From assembly GCA_017828975.1 (NCBI GenBank), contig JAGAJN010000031.1, positions 1 through 64,000 on the forward strand: a DNA stretch of 64,000 nt. The letters run 5' to 3'. The notes beneath the pieces were generated by a model that worked only from the letters and a program-made list of their open reading frames with translations, was not told where the DNA came from and did no database searches. A program made the position numbers and the translations under genes. This document shows positions 34,419 to 44,097 of this stretch, in pieces. How positions within the stretch are numbered: the first letter of the stretch is position 1; each line of letters starts with the position of its first letter. The stretch comes from Oscillospiraceae bacterium. Its GTDB lineage: Bacteria; Bacillota; Clostridia; Oscillospirales; Ruminococcaceae.

Positions 34419-35362
34419 TGCTTCTCCTCCTTGTCGGTAACGTCAAGAGTAACGCCTGCGGGTACGACAAAATTCAGCTTTTTACGTTCAAGTGAGGCAT
34501 CTATTTCGGTAAATTCCACCGCTTCTCCGTCGAGATTGGCGATGATAGGCTTTCTGTCCGCACGTCTGATACGTATCTCCGAGCCGTCGGTGATAATTGC
34601 CTTGTCGCCTATCCTTTCAAGGTCACCGTTCCTAAACGGCTTCAGCGAGCGGAGGACATTAATGCGTCCCGCAGCTTTGAAAAGCATTATTTCCAGCCTT
34701 CCGTCATTGGGACGGGCATAGGGCAGCGGGTACATATTGCTTCCAAAGCATTTTCCGTTGGCAAAATGGAGAATGACATATCTTCCGTCATACCGTCTGC
34801 CGTCAACGGTTATCTCATATTCAGCGGAGGTATCGGTAAGGATAGTTATAACGGGCATCAGCTTGTAGGGCAGGTTTCGGTTTATCATGGACAGGTCCTG
34901 AAAGAAGGAAAATGTCCGGAAACAGCTTTCAAAGCCGATGGTAAGGGAGTTTGCCGCCCTGTATTCGCCGTTTATCCTTATAACGTCAAGGGGGATAGTG
35001 CTGCCGCCTATAAGATTTTTGAGATTCCGAAACTCAGCGTAGGAACTCATTCCGAAGCATTTGATAAGGTCGTTTGTAAGACCTGTGGGACAGCAGGCTA
35101 TCTCTCTGCCCGAAAGGTCGGGTATGCCGGAAAGGGTGCGCTGGAGCGTTCCCGAGCCGCCGCATGCGTAAAATCTCAGGGGTTCGTCCGAGAAGATGGA
35201 GCATATCTTGTCTGCCAGGATGCTTTCGTGTCCCTGATATTCCGAGTCAAATACCAGATAATCGAAGCCCGAATCGGCTTTGAGCTCCTCAAGGGTACGG
35301 CGAATTTTACGTGAGAGCTGACCGTTTCCCGCCTGCGGATTTATAATAAAAACGTGTTTCAC
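34415..35362 (-). CDS. Diacylglycerol/sphingosine-kinase-family protein with altered nucleotide loop
   Basis: 315 aa. DagK catalytic fold: INPQAGNG near the N-terminus, then ACGGSGTLQRTLSG at 66-79, and ACCPTGLTNDLIKCFG where active kinases have G-x-G-T-x-N-D. The nearly invariant GGDGT is GGSGT (Ser70), and the PxGTxND loop is CPTGLTND. The C-terminal beta-sandwich (RPNDGRLEIMLF, KPIIANLDGEAVEF) is normal. The Asp-to-Ser change could reduce ATP/metal binding or mark another activity. Translationally coupled to the sensor kinase downstream; a strong promoter for the ABC operon lies divergently upstream. Confidence 0.78.
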   Translation of the reverse strand: MKHVFIINPQAGNGQLSRKIRRTLEELKADSGFDYLVFDSEYQGHESILADKICSIFSDEPLRFYACGGSGTLQRTLSGIPDLSGREIACCPTGLTNDLIKCFGMSSYAEFRNLKNLIGGSTIPLDVIRINGEYRAANSLTIGFESCFRTFSFFQDLSMINRNLPYKLMPVITILTDTSAEYEITVDGRRYDGRYVILHFANGKCFGSNMYPLPYARPNDGRLEIMLFKAAGRINVLRSLKPFRNGDLERIGDKAIITDGSEIRIRRADRKPIIANLDGEAVEFTEIDASLERKKLNFVVPAGVTLDVTDKEEKQ

Positions 35363-35639
35363 GAATCACAATCCTTTAAATCAGTTTATTATATCATTAT
35401 ACTTTATTTGGCGGAAAATTTCAATAATATTTTATTAATTTACACTATGACTTGGCAGGGAATTTTACTGTAATTTCAGCGGGCGGTATTTTCAGGCTGA
35501 ATATGCCAAAAAATGAGGAAAATTTACCCTATATAATACTTAGATAACAAAACGGTAACGTTATGTCAATACGAATATGGTACAATTAAAAGAATATTTA
35601 CGAAGAAAATCCCCTAAACAATGAAAGGAAGCGGTTTCT

Positions 35640-36341
35640 TTGGCTTTTGTTGAACTGAAAGATGTGTATAAAAGATATAAGATGGGTGAGGTGACCATAA
35701 CCGCTTCGGACGGCGTGAGCTTTACCACCGAAAAGGGCGAGTTTGTCATAATCGTGGGTGCCAGCGGCGCGGGAAAGACCACCATGCTCAATATGCTGGG
35801 TGGAATGGACACCTGCGATGAGGGTCAGATAATCGTTGACGGACAGGACGTGGCAAAGCTGACCTCAAAGGAGCTTACCACCTACCGCCGCTATGACATT
35901 GGATTTGTTTTCCAGTTTTACAACCTTGTGCAGAATCTGACCGCAAAGGAAAATGTGGAGCTGGCATCTCAGATAAGCAAGAATGCCCTTGACCCCGAGG
36001 AAGTGCTGAAAGCCGTCGGTTTGGGGGAGAGAATGGACAATTTTCCCGCACAGCTTTCGGGCGGTGAGCAGCAGCGAGTTGCCATTGCAAGGGCGCTGGC
36101 GAAGTCCCCGAAGCTGCTTCTCTGCGACGAGCCTACGGGTGCGCTGGACTATGCAACGGGCAAGGTCATTCTAAAGCTTTTGCAGGACACCTGCCGTGAA
36201 AAGGGTATGACGGTAATCGTTATCACCCACAATCAGGCGCTTACGCCCATGGCTGACCGTGTTATCAAGATGAAAAGTGCGAAAGTTTATGAAATTTCAG
36301 TGAATGAAAACCCCGTTCCCGTTGAACAGATAGAATGGTAA
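35640..36341 (+). CDS. ABC transporter ATP-binding protein (LolD/MacB type)
   Basis: 233 aa. TTG start at 35640 after AAAGGAAG. Walker [13 protein letters not shown] near residue 40, Q-loop FVFQFYNL, signature [15 protein letters not shown] near 140, Walker [13 protein letters not shown], and the H-loop ITHNQAL. This subfamily pairs with FtsX-like permeases in mechanotransmission or lipoprotein/peptide efflux rather than substrate channelling. The cognate permease follows 13 bases downstream. Confidence 0.93.
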   Translation: MAFVELKDVYKRYKMGEVTITASDGVSFTTEKGEFVIIVGASGAGKTTMLNMLGGMDTCDEGQIIVDGQDVAKLTSKELTTYRRYDIGFVFQFYNLVQNLTAKENVELASQISKNALDPEEVLKAVGLGERMDNFPAQLSGGEQQRVAIARALAKSPKLLLCDEPTGALDYATGKVILKLLQDTCREKGMTVIVITHNQALTPMADRVIKMKSAKVYEISVNENPVPVEQIEW

Positions 36342-36354
36342 AGGTGAGTTTCCT

Positions 36355-39315
36355 ATGAAAAACAAACTCATATTAAATACATTTCGGAGCATAAAGACTA
36401 CGTTCAGCCGATTTGCCGCAATAATGGCGATAATTGCCATAAGCTGCGGATTTTTTGCGGGCGTCAAGGTGTGCAGCTCCGACCTTCTGAAATCTGCGCA
36501 GGACTATTACGAAAAGCAGAATCTGGCGGATTTTCGTCTGGTGTCAACGCTGGGCTTTACGGAAGATGACATTGCCGAGGTGAAAAAGCTTGACGGCGTT
36601 GAAGCGGCGGAGTACGGCTATTCGGCTGACCTTTTCATGATGCTGCCCGACGGAAAAAGCCTTACGGTCAGGACGCTTTCCTTCGACGGTGACCGTTTTT
36701 CTTCCGGGGAGATGCTCAGTCTGCCTTATTTTATTGAGGGACGTTTGCCCGAAAATGCGGGGGAATGTCTGGCGGACGCTTCCTTCCGTTCGGGAACGGA
36801 GATAAACATCGGGGACAAGCTGGTCCTCTCAGCACCCGAAAATACGGAGCTTGGGGACGTTATGAGCCGCTCGGAATATACCGTTGTGGGACGTGTTCAG
36901 TCGCCTATGTACATATCCTTTGAAAGAGGTTCGACTAATGTCGGGAATGGTTCGCTGAACGGTTTTCTGTACATTCCCGAAGAAAATTTTACATACGAAT
37001 ATTACACGGACATTTATCTCACGGGCAAAAAGCTTACGGGCGAAAAATTCTGGACGGACAAGTATGAAGAAGCCTCCGACAGCCTGAAAGCCGAGCTTGA
37101 AGCCTTTGCCGAGGACAGAATTGCCGTCAGAGTTTCGGAAATAAAGGCGGACGCACAGCCCGATTTAGACGATGCCCGAAAAAAGATTGATGACGGAAAG
37201 CGTGAATATAATGACGGTCTTAAAGAGCTTGAAGATACAAAATCGCCCTTTGAAGCGCTGTCAGCTGCTTGCGACGGAATTGACGATATTCTGGCGGAAT
37301 TTTCCGATAAATATATCCCTACGCCGTCAAGAAATGTAAATCCCGTGCTGCCCGAGGAACTGGACAGCTCAATGAAGGGGATCGGTGATGCGTTCAAGGC
37401 GTTCGGCGTGGACGCTCCAATTTACGAAATGCTGCTTTCCTATGTCACACAGGACCCTGCGGATGCTGTCCACAAGGAAGCGGCAAAGCAGACTATCATG
37501 GCATATCAAAGCTCGGTGCGGGAGCAGATAGCCCTTGCGCAGTCGGACATTACCGAGGCTTACAACAAGCTGTCCGACGCAAAAAAGGACATTGACAAGG
37601 CGGAAGAAGATCTGGCAGAAGCCATCGCCGACCTTGACGAAATGACGGAAAATGCCGAATGGTATGTCTGGAACCGTGATGATGCGTTCCCGTATTTTGC
37701 CAATTTTGAGACCGACTGCGGACGTGTTGACGCTATTGCCAACGTTTTCCCCATATTCTTTGTGCTGGTGGCGGCTCTTGTCTGCTTTAACACTATGACA
37801 AGAATGGTCGAGGAACAGCGCACTCAGACGGGTACTATGAAAGCCCTCGGTTACAGCAGAAAGTCCATTGCGGCACAGTATCTGATATATGCCATTTCGG
37901 CAAGCGTTATAGGCGGATTTATCGGCATTGCCATATGCCTTAAGGTTTTCCCTGTGATCATTTACAAGGCGTACAGTTCGCTGTACATTTTCCCCTACCT
38001 GCTGATGCCGTTTCGGTGGGATTACACGGCAGCGTGCATACTGGCGGCAGTTCTCTGCACGGGAACAGCTTCTATGCTTTCCTGTTACACAGAGCTTATT
38101 TCCGTGCCTGCTCAGCTCATGCGTCCGAGACCGCCAAAGGAGGGCAAAAGGGTATTTCTGGAAAAGGTCGGTTTTATCTGGAAACGCCTGAAATTCACCC
38201 AGAAGGTCACTGTGCGAAATCTTTCCCGATACAAAAGCCGTGTGCTTATGACGGTTATGGGTGTGGCGGGCTGTACGGCGTTGCTACTGGCGGGATTTAC
38301 CCTGAAATATTCCATTTCTGCCATAGTTGACAGGCAGTACGGTGACCTGTTCCTGTACGATATGCTGACCGTTCTGGACGATGAAGCGGACGAGGAGGAC
38401 AGAAAAGCCGTCCCCGAGCTGCTTGAAGAATCTCCCGACGTTTCTTCGTATATGTCCATTATGCAGGACACAACGGAGATTGACACCAAGGAAGGCGTGA
38501 TGGAGGTCTACTATTTTGTCCCCTCAGAGGAAAAGCGTATGGGCGAATTCATCACGCTTCGCACCCGTGTGGGACGGGAGCCTATCACCCTTGATGACAG
38601 CGGCATTGTTATCAACGAAAAGCTGTCAAAGCAGCTGGGCGTTTCTGTCGGAGATGAGATAACTCTTGAAAATGCGTCCTCAGCGGTGAAAATTTCCGCA
38701 ATTACCGAGAATTACACCTTTAACTATATTTATTTCACTCCGACTCTTTACAAATCCCTTTTTGGGGAGTATAATAACAATATGTTCATCATAAATACCG
38801 CCGACGGCTGTGACAGGGACAGGCTTTCTGCCGCTCTGCTGGAAAATGACAGCGTTCTCGGTTCAAGCTTTTCCGATGACGGCAGTCAGAAGTTCAAGGA
38901 CCTGGTTTCCAGCCTGAATCTGATAGTGCTGGCGCTTATCGTGTCTGCGGGCGCTCTGGCGTTTGTGGTGCTTTTCAATCTTGCGAATATCAACATAAAT
39001 GAACGAATGAGGGAGCTTGCGACGCTAAAGGTGCTCGGCTTCTATGACGGGGAACTGTCGGCGTATGTTTACAGGGAAAACACGGTTTCAGCCGTTCTGG
39101 GAATTGCTGCGGGACTGCTTCTGGGCGTGTTCCTGTCGAAATTCGTTATAACCACCGCCGAGGTGGACGCTGTAATGTTCGCACCCGACATACCGCTGTA
39201 CTGCTTCATATTTGCGGCTTTGCTGACGGCTGTTTTTGCGGTTTTCGTAAATCTCATACTGCATTTCCGTCTGAAAAAGATAGATATGGCGGCTTCGCTG
39301 AAGGCTATTGAATAA
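36355..39315 (+). CDS. FtsX-like ABC permease (large, with extracytoplasmic coiled coil)
   Basis: 986 aa. N-terminal transmembrane helix (about 20-42), a large outer domain, a Lys/Glu/Asp coiled coil (LDDARKKIDDGKREYNDGLKE near 280, and a second arm near 400-440), then a first FtsX block of three helices (about 465-590), a second outer domain, and a second FtsX block near 860-980. This is the MacB/Ygh-type architecture with two FtsX repeats fused and an extended stalk. Substrate unknown; such exporters in Firmicutes often handle antimicrobial peptides or act on cell-wall enzymes. Pairs with the ATPase upstream; galT starts 18 bases after. Confidence 0.88.
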   Translation: MKNKLILNTFRSIKTTFSRFAAIMAIIAISCGFFAGVKVCSSDLLKSAQDYYEKQNLADFRLVSTLGFTEDDIAEVKKLDGVEAAEYGYSADLFMMLPDGKSLTVRTLSFDGDRFSSGEMLSLPYFIEGRLPENAGECLADASFRSGTEINIGDKLVLSAPENTELGDVMSRSEYTVVGRVQSPMYISFERGSTNVGNGSLNGFLYIPEENFTYEYYTDIYLTGKKLTGEKFWTDKYEEASDSLKAELEAFAEDRIAVRVSEIKADAQPDLDDARKKIDDGKREYNDGLKELEDTKSPFEALSAACDGIDDILAEFSDKYIPTPSRNVNPVLPEELDSSMKGIGDAFKAFGVDAPIYEMLLSYVTQDPADAVHKEAAKQTIMAYQSSVREQIALAQSDITEAYNKLSDAKKDIDKAEEDLAEAIADLDEMTENAEWYVWNRDDAFPYFANFETDCGRVDAIANVFPIFFVLVAALVCFNTMTRMVEEQRTQTGTMKALGYSRKSIAAQYLIYAISASVIGGFIGIAICLKVFPVIIYKAYSSLYIFPYLLMPFRWDYTAACILAAVLCTGTASMLSCYTELISVPAQLMRPRPPKEGKRVFLEKVGFIWKRLKFTQKVTVRNLSRYKSRVLMTVMGVAGCTALLLAGFTLKYSISAIVDRQYGDLFLYDMLTVLDDEADEEDRKAVPELLEESPDVSSYMSIMQDTTEIDTKEGVMEVYYFVPSEEKRMGEFITLRTRVGREPITLDDSGIVINEKLSKQLGVSVGDEITLENASSAVKISAITENYTFNYIYFTPTLYKSLFGEYNNNMFIINTADGCDRDRLSAALLENDSVLGSSFSDDGSQKFKDLVSSLNLIVLALIVSAGALAFVVLFNLANININERMRELATLKVLGFYDGELSAYVYRENTVSAVLGIAAGLLLGVFLSKFVITTAEVDAVMFAPDIPLYCFIFAALLTAVFAVFVNLILHFRLKKIDMAASLKAIE

Positions 39316-39333
39316 TTCTGGGGAGGATTTCAA

Positions 39334-40830
39334 ATGATTTTCAAGGACATTGACCGTCTGGTTTCCTACGGTCTGAAAACGGGACTTATCGAGGAAGAGG
39401 ACAGAATTTATACGGTAAACCGTCTGTTAGAGCTTCTCGGCTTGGAGGATTACGAGCCGACAGGGACGGAAGCGGAGGTTTCCGAGCTGGAGGATATTCT
39501 GAAAAATCTGCTGGACTATGCCTGCGAAAAGGGGATAGTTCCCGAAAACAGTGTGGTTTACAGAGATCTGTTTGACACAAAGCTTATGAGCGTGATGATC
39601 TCAAAGCCCTCCGAGGTCACAAGGAAGTTTTATGATATTTACGAAAAATCGCCCGTGGAGGCAACAGACTATTACTACAAGCTCAGCTGCGACAGCGACT
39701 ATATCCGCCGCTACCGCATTGCAAGGGATATGAAGTGGAAGTCCGCCACCGAGTACGGCGAGCTTGACATTACCATAAATCTGTCCAAGCCCGAAAAGGA
39801 CCCGAAGGCAATTGCCGCTGCGAAGAATGCCAAGCAGACGGGCTATCCCAAGTGCCTGCTCTGCGCCGAAAATGTCGGTTACAGCGGACGCATCAATCAC
39901 CCCGCAAGGCAGAATCACCGCATTATCCCCCTGACCATCAACGGCGAACCCTGGGCAATGCAGTATTCGCCCTACGTTTACTACAATGAGCATTGTATCC
40001 TTCTGAACACAAAGCACGTTCCCATGAAGATAGACAAGGCGGCGTTTTGCAAGCTGTTTGACTTTGTGAAGCTGTTCCCGCACTATTTTATCGGTTCAAA
40101 TGCGGACCTGCCTATCGTTGGCGGCTCAATACTTGCCCATGAGCATTTTCAGGGCGGACATTACACCTTTGCAATGGCGAAGGCTCCTATCGAAAGAAAC
40201 TACACCGTCAAAGGCTTTGAGGACGTCAATGTTGGCAGGGTAAAGTGGCCTATGTCGGTCATTCGCCTGTCGGGAACGGTTTCCGAAAGGCTTGTTGAGC
40301 TTGCGGACAAGATACTCACCAAATGGCGGGCATATTCCGATGAAGCAGTCGGAATTTTTGCCGAAACGGACGGCGAGCCTCACAACACCATCACGCCTAT
40401 CGCCCGAATGAACAGCGATAAATACGAGCTTGACCTTGTCCTCCGAAACAACCTTACCACCGAGGAGCACCCGCTGGGCGTTTTCCACCCCCATGCAAAG
40501 CTGCATCATATCAAGAAGGAAAACATCGGTCTTATCGAGGTAATGGGTCTGGCTGTTCTTCCCGCACGTCTGAAATCGGAAATGGAGCTGCTTGCCGAAA
40601 CCCTTATCACAAAGGGTGCGGACGCTGTGCGCAGTGTCCCCGAGCTGGAAAAGCACGCAGATTGGGCGGAGGAGTTTGCTTCCCGCCGTGAGATAACTGC
40701 CGAAAATGTAAACGATGTTATCAAGGACGAGGTGGGCAAGGTGTTTGCACAGGTCCTGGAGGACGCAGGCGTTTACAAGCGCAATGACGAGGGTGCGGCG
40801 GCATTTGACAGGTTTGTTGCTTCTATCTGA
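39334..40830 (+). CDS. galT: UDP-glucose--hexose-1-phosphate uridylyltransferase, Firmicutes type
   Basis: 498 aa, the long type-2 GalT of Firmicutes. It exchanges UMP between UDP-glucose and galactose-1-phosphate in the Leloir pathway. CLLCAENVGYSGR, the nucleotidyl-His region ILAHEHFQGG near residue 270 and GVFHPHAKLHHIKKENIGLIEVMGL near 390 are diagnostic. GGGGAGG precedes the ATG. galK and galE are not adjacent, so the pathway is scattered. A DtxR-type regulator gene follows after 18 bases. Confidence 0.95.
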   Translation: MIFKDIDRLVSYGLKTGLIEEEDRIYTVNRLLELLGLEDYEPTGTEAEVSELEDILKNLLDYACEKGIVPENSVVYRDLFDTKLMSVMISKPSEVTRKFYDIYEKSPVEATDYYYKLSCDSDYIRRYRIARDMKWKSATEYGELDITINLSKPEKDPKAIAAAKNAKQTGYPKCLLCAENVGYSGRINHPARQNHRIIPLTINGEPWAMQYSPYVYYNEHCILLNTKHVPMKIDKAAFCKLFDFVKLFPHYFIGSNADLPIVGGSILAHEHFQGGHYTFAMAKAPIERNYTVKGFEDVNVGRVKWPMSVIRLSGTVSERLVELADKILTKWRAYSDEAVGIFAETDGEPHNTITPIARMNSDKYELDLVLRNNLTTEEHPLGVFHPHAKLHHIKKENIGLIEVMGLAVLPARLKSEMELLAETLITKGADAVRSVPELEKHADWAEEFASRREITAENVNDVIKDEVGKVFAQVLEDAGVYKRNDEGAAAFDRFVASI

Positions 40831-40848
40831 TAAAAGGAGGGCTCAGCT

Positions 40849-41232
40849 TTGCCGAAAAATATATACGAATCGGGCGAGGATTATCTGGAAACCATACTCA
40901 TACTTGATGAACGCACGAAATATGTTCGTTCGGTAGATATTGCCGCAGAGCTGGGCTATTCAAAGCCAAGTGTCAGCCGTGCGGTGGGCATTTTAAAGGC
41001 AAACGGCTACATTACCGTTGAGGCGGATGGGCAGATAAAGCTTACCAAGTCGGGGCTGAAAAAAGCGGGTGAGGTTTACAGCCGTCATCTACTTATCAAG
41101 CGGTTTTTTGCCGATATTCTCGGGGTAAATCAGGTCACTGCCGAGGAGGACGCCTGCAAGGTGGAGCATGTTATCAGCGAGGAAACCTATCAACGGCTGA
41201 AAGCGTTTGTTGAACATAATAATGAGCAATAA
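40849..41232 (+). CDS. DtxR/MntR-family metal-dependent regulator
   Basis: 127 aa. TTG start at 40849 with AAAGGAGG upstream. An N-terminal winged helix (SGEDYLETILIL, VRSVDIAAELGYSKPSVSRAV) and a dimerisation/metal domain (SRHLLIKRFFADILGV, EEDACKVEHVISEETYQRL) with His, Glu and Cys at the metal site. The C-terminal SH3-like domain of DtxR is absent, as in MntR. No metal transporter is adjacent, so its regulon is elsewhere; co-transcription with galT is odd. Followed by a bidirectional terminator. Confidence 0.88.
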   Translation: MPKNIYESGEDYLETILILDERTKYVRSVDIAAELGYSKPSVSRAVGILKANGYITVEADGQIKLTKSGLKKAGEVYSRHLLIKRFFADILGVNQVTAEEDACKVEHVISEETYQRLKAFVEHNNEQ

Positions 41233-41238
41233 AAAACG

Positions 41239-41278
41239 TCCGCAGAACAGGAAAATGTTCTGCGGATGATATTTTTTA
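41239..41278. terminator. Bidirectional terminator
   Basis: TCCGCAGAACA (41239-41249) pairs with TGTTCTGCGGA (41256-41266); A-run before, T-run after. Serves the regulator gene and the convergent gene ending at 41276. Confidence 0.9.
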
Positions 41279-41986
41279 TACGAGAGTATTCAGGCTTGAG
41301 CCGGAGGTGTAAGCAGCCAGCCATTGCTCAATTCCCGAAGCGCTGTATGTCTGATAGGTAGCCTTCGGAGTTTCGGAAAGCGTTTCTATCTGTGATGCCT
41401 TTGCGGAAATTCTTGCTGTAAAGGAATTTGCACCGTTGAAAAGGGCATTCAGGAAAGGCGCTTCTGCGTTTCTCAAAGCTTCCTTGTCCAGAGAAAGCGT
41501 TTTTTCCTTGTCATCAACAGTAATACCTGCCTTTGCGAGCAGCTTTGATGAATAGGCGGTTGTCCCTGTCATAAAGGAAACCTTTTCCTTAACAAGGCTG
41601 TTTGATGAAGCCTTGCCCTGTGCGGCAACGGAATTGTAGCTGTTTACGAAATCGGTAACGGCTGATTCCAGCTTATCTCTGTCAACGGTGTAGGTGCCGT
41701 CCTCATTTCTGGCAACGACAGAGTTTGACAGCGCATCGGCAGCAGCTTTCAGGCTTTCTGCGGAATTTTTCAGGGCTGTATCGGGCTTATAGGTTTCGGA
41801 AACTGCCGGTTTGCTCTGAGTTTTCCAAGACTTTGCAAGCTCTGTATACTGCGCCTTGAGGTCGGCTTCATTCGCCTTGAATTCCTCATAGCGCTTTGCG
41901 ATGCTCTGCATATCGGACATACCCGATATTTTAGATGTATAGTAATTGCTGTAATTAAGCATTGTAGTTATGGGTGAAATATACAT
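41276..41986 (-). CDS. Protein with FliD C-terminal-like helical domain
   Basis: 236 aa, Ala/Ser/Lys-rich and largely helical. The centre reads LESAVTDFVNSYNSV, then SKLLAKAGITVD...LSLDKEAL and FLNALFNGANSF, a pattern like the C-terminal half of flagellar hook-associated protein FliD. No N-terminal secretion signal beyond MYISPITTML and no other flagellar gene nearby. It could be a filament-like or surface structural protein in a non-flagellar setting, or a distant relic. Strong GGAGGT precedes the start. Confidence 0.5.
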   Translation of the reverse strand: MYISPITTMLNYSNYYTSKISGMSDMQSIAKRYEEFKANEADLKAQYTELAKSWKTQSKPAVSETYKPDTALKNSAESLKAAADALSNSVVARNEDGTYTVDRDKLESAVTDFVNSYNSVAAQGKASSNSLVKEKVSFMTGTTAYSSKLLAKAGITVDDKEKTLSLDKEALRNAEAPFLNALFNGANSFTARISAKASQIETLSETPKATYQTYSASGIEQWLAAYTSGSSLNTLV

Positions 41987-42062
41987 AGGTAAACCTCCTT
42001 TTTGGCACAGTTTTCCTTTATACTCATATTATACCACATTTTTCGGGAATGTCAATAGTTTT

Positions 42063-43862
42063 TCAGTCAATTGCATACTTTTGCTTGTAGAATGCGGAAG
42101 CGTCCATAAAGCTCTGGTCCTTGCCCTGATGAATGTCCTGAATGTATTCGTGGCGGTTGATGGAATCCTTCTTGACGTTTATGCCCATTACATAAACGCC
42201 TGCATTGGAACAATGGTCGGAAATTCGTTCCAGATTTATGAGCATATCAAGGAAAACGATGCCTGCATCGACGTTGCAAAGACCTGTTTTGAGCCTGTCG
42301 ATATGGCGTGTCTTGAGGGTCTCGTTGAGGTAGTCGATGACCTCCTCAAGAGGCTCAATGCGCATTGCAACGGCCATATCCTTGCTGTCTGCCGCATTGA
42401 CTGCCATTGTGATGATCTCCTCCACAGCGTCGGAGATAACGGTAAATTCCGCCATAGCCTTTTCGGAGAATTTCAGACCCTTTGCGTTCATCTCCTGCGC
42501 GCTTTCCACGAGATTTATGGCATAGTCGCCGATTCGCTCGAACTCGGAAAGAAGGTGGAGGAGGGCTGTTACCATACGGCTTTCGTATTCGGTCAGCTCG
42601 CAGTCGGTCAGCTTGATAAGGTAGGCGTTCAGCTTGTCCTCGGCGGTGTCGATAATGTCCTCACGGGAGTGGATATTGTCAACGGTTTTCTGGTCAAAAT
42701 CGGTGAACAGAGTGCGCATTTTCACGAAATTCTGCTTTGCCATACCGCCCATGGTGATAACAGTCTTCATAGCCTGCTGGATAGCAAGTGAGGGAGATTT
42801 CAGCAGACGGTCATCAAGGAACTGTATGCCTGCTTCTTCGCCGGAAATGTCGTCGTCGGAAGCTTCGCCGTCCTTGATGGTCTTACAGGCGAGAAATTCA
42901 AGTACACGGTGGAAGGGGATAAACACTGCCGTTACCACAATGTTGAAGAGGGTGTGGAAGTTTGCTATTCCGCCCATGTCAATGGTATCGTCCCAGAAGC
43001 TAAAGCCGATAAGTCCCTGAATGGTGTAAACGACAACCAGAAACAGGATAGTTCCGATAATATTGAAGTAAAGGTGGACCATTGCAGTTCTCTTGGCGTT
43101 CTTATTTGCGCCGATGGAGGAGATAAGGGGAACTACGCAGGTACCGATATTCTGTCCCATAATTATGGGGAAGGCAGACGAGAAGGTCAGCACGCCTGTG
43201 GTGGAGATCGCTTGCAAAATTCCGACAGATGCGGAGGAGCTTTGCAGTATTGCCGTAACCACAGCGCCCACAATTACGCCGAGAATTGGGTTTGAGAGGG
43301 ACGCAAACAGCGTTCTGAACGCAGGAAGCTCCGCAAGAGGGGACACCGATTCGGTCATGGAAAGCATTCCCGTGAACAGGATACCTACGCCGAGAAGTAT
43401 CTCGCCGGTAGTTTTTCCGTTGTCGCTGCGGGCTATCATAAAGATGATAATACCGATTATTGAGATAAACGGTGCAAGAGTGGAGGGGCTGAGCAGGTCA
43501 AGCATGGAGCCGACGCCTGCATTGTTTTCCAGGTCGCCCAGACGGAGTATCTGACCTGTAATTGTCGTACCGATATTTGCACCCATGATAACGCCGACAG
43601 CCGAGGAAAGCTTCAGTATCCCCGCATTTACCAGACCTACCACGATAACCGTCGTAGCGCCCGAGCTTTGCACCGCCGCCGTAACAAATGCGCCTAAAAA
43701 TACGCTTTTGAAGATGTTGTTTGTAAGACTTTCAAGTATCTTTTCCATTCTGCCGCTGGACAGCTTTTCAAGGCTGCTGCCAAGCACGGACATTCCGTAG
43801 ATAAAGAGAGCGATTCCGCCGAACATTCCGATGAAAATTTTCACTAGGTCGATGCCGGTCAT
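42063..43862 (-). CDS. Na/Pi cotransporter family protein with PhoU-like tail
   Basis: 599 aa. Two inverted NptA/PNaS repeats with QSSGATTVIVVGLVNAG and LQSSSASVGILQAI (the QSSS motifs) across about eight to nine membrane segments, followed from about residue 340 by a cytoplasmic helical PhoU-like domain (ERIGDYAINLVE, ERISDHCSNAG). The family takes up phosphate with sodium or, in some bacteria, controls nucleotide-linked homeostasis. Single-gene unit preceded by GAAAGGAAA. Confidence 0.9.
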   Translation of the reverse strand: MTGIDLVKIFIGMFGGIALFIYGMSVLGSSLEKLSSGRMEKILESLTNNIFKSVFLGAFVTAAVQSSGATTVIVVGLVNAGILKLSSAVGVIMGANIGTTITGQILRLGDLENNAGVGSMLDLLSPSTLAPFISIIGIIIFMIARSDNGKTTGEILLGVGILFTGMLSMTESVSPLAELPAFRTLFASLSNPILGVIVGAVVTAILQSSSASVGILQAISTTGVLTFSSAFPIIMGQNIGTCVVPLISSIGANKNAKRTAMVHLYFNIIGTILFLVVVYTIQGLIGFSFWDDTIDMGGIANFHTLFNIVVTAVFIPFHRVLEFLACKTIKDGEASDDDISGEEAGIQFLDDRLLKSPSLAIQQAMKTVITMGGMAKQNFVKMRTLFTDFDQKTVDNIHSREDIIDTAEDKLNAYLIKLTDCELTEYESRMVTALLHLLSEFERIGDYAINLVESAQEMNAKGLKFSEKAMAEFTVISDAVEEIITMAVNAADSKDMAVAMRIEPLEEVIDYLNETLKTRHIDRLKTGLCNVDAGIVFLDMLINLERISDHCSNAGVYVMGINVKKDSINRHEYIQDIHQGKDQSFMDASAFYKQKYAID

Positions 43863-44097
43863 TTCTTATCCCAACTTTCCTTTTTTCATAAAATTTATCC
43901 ATACACAACTATTATAACACATTTGCTCCCATAAAAAAACCATATTTTTTTAACATTAGAAGATAAGGAAAATTTTTTTTGGTTTGGAAGAAGCTTTGTT
44001 GTTGTAATTGTAAATGTTTTGTTAATTCTTTGGAAAACCGAAAAAATCTGCCCGATAAAATGGTATTATTAATGAAATAAGTTCGGGAGATGAGTCG

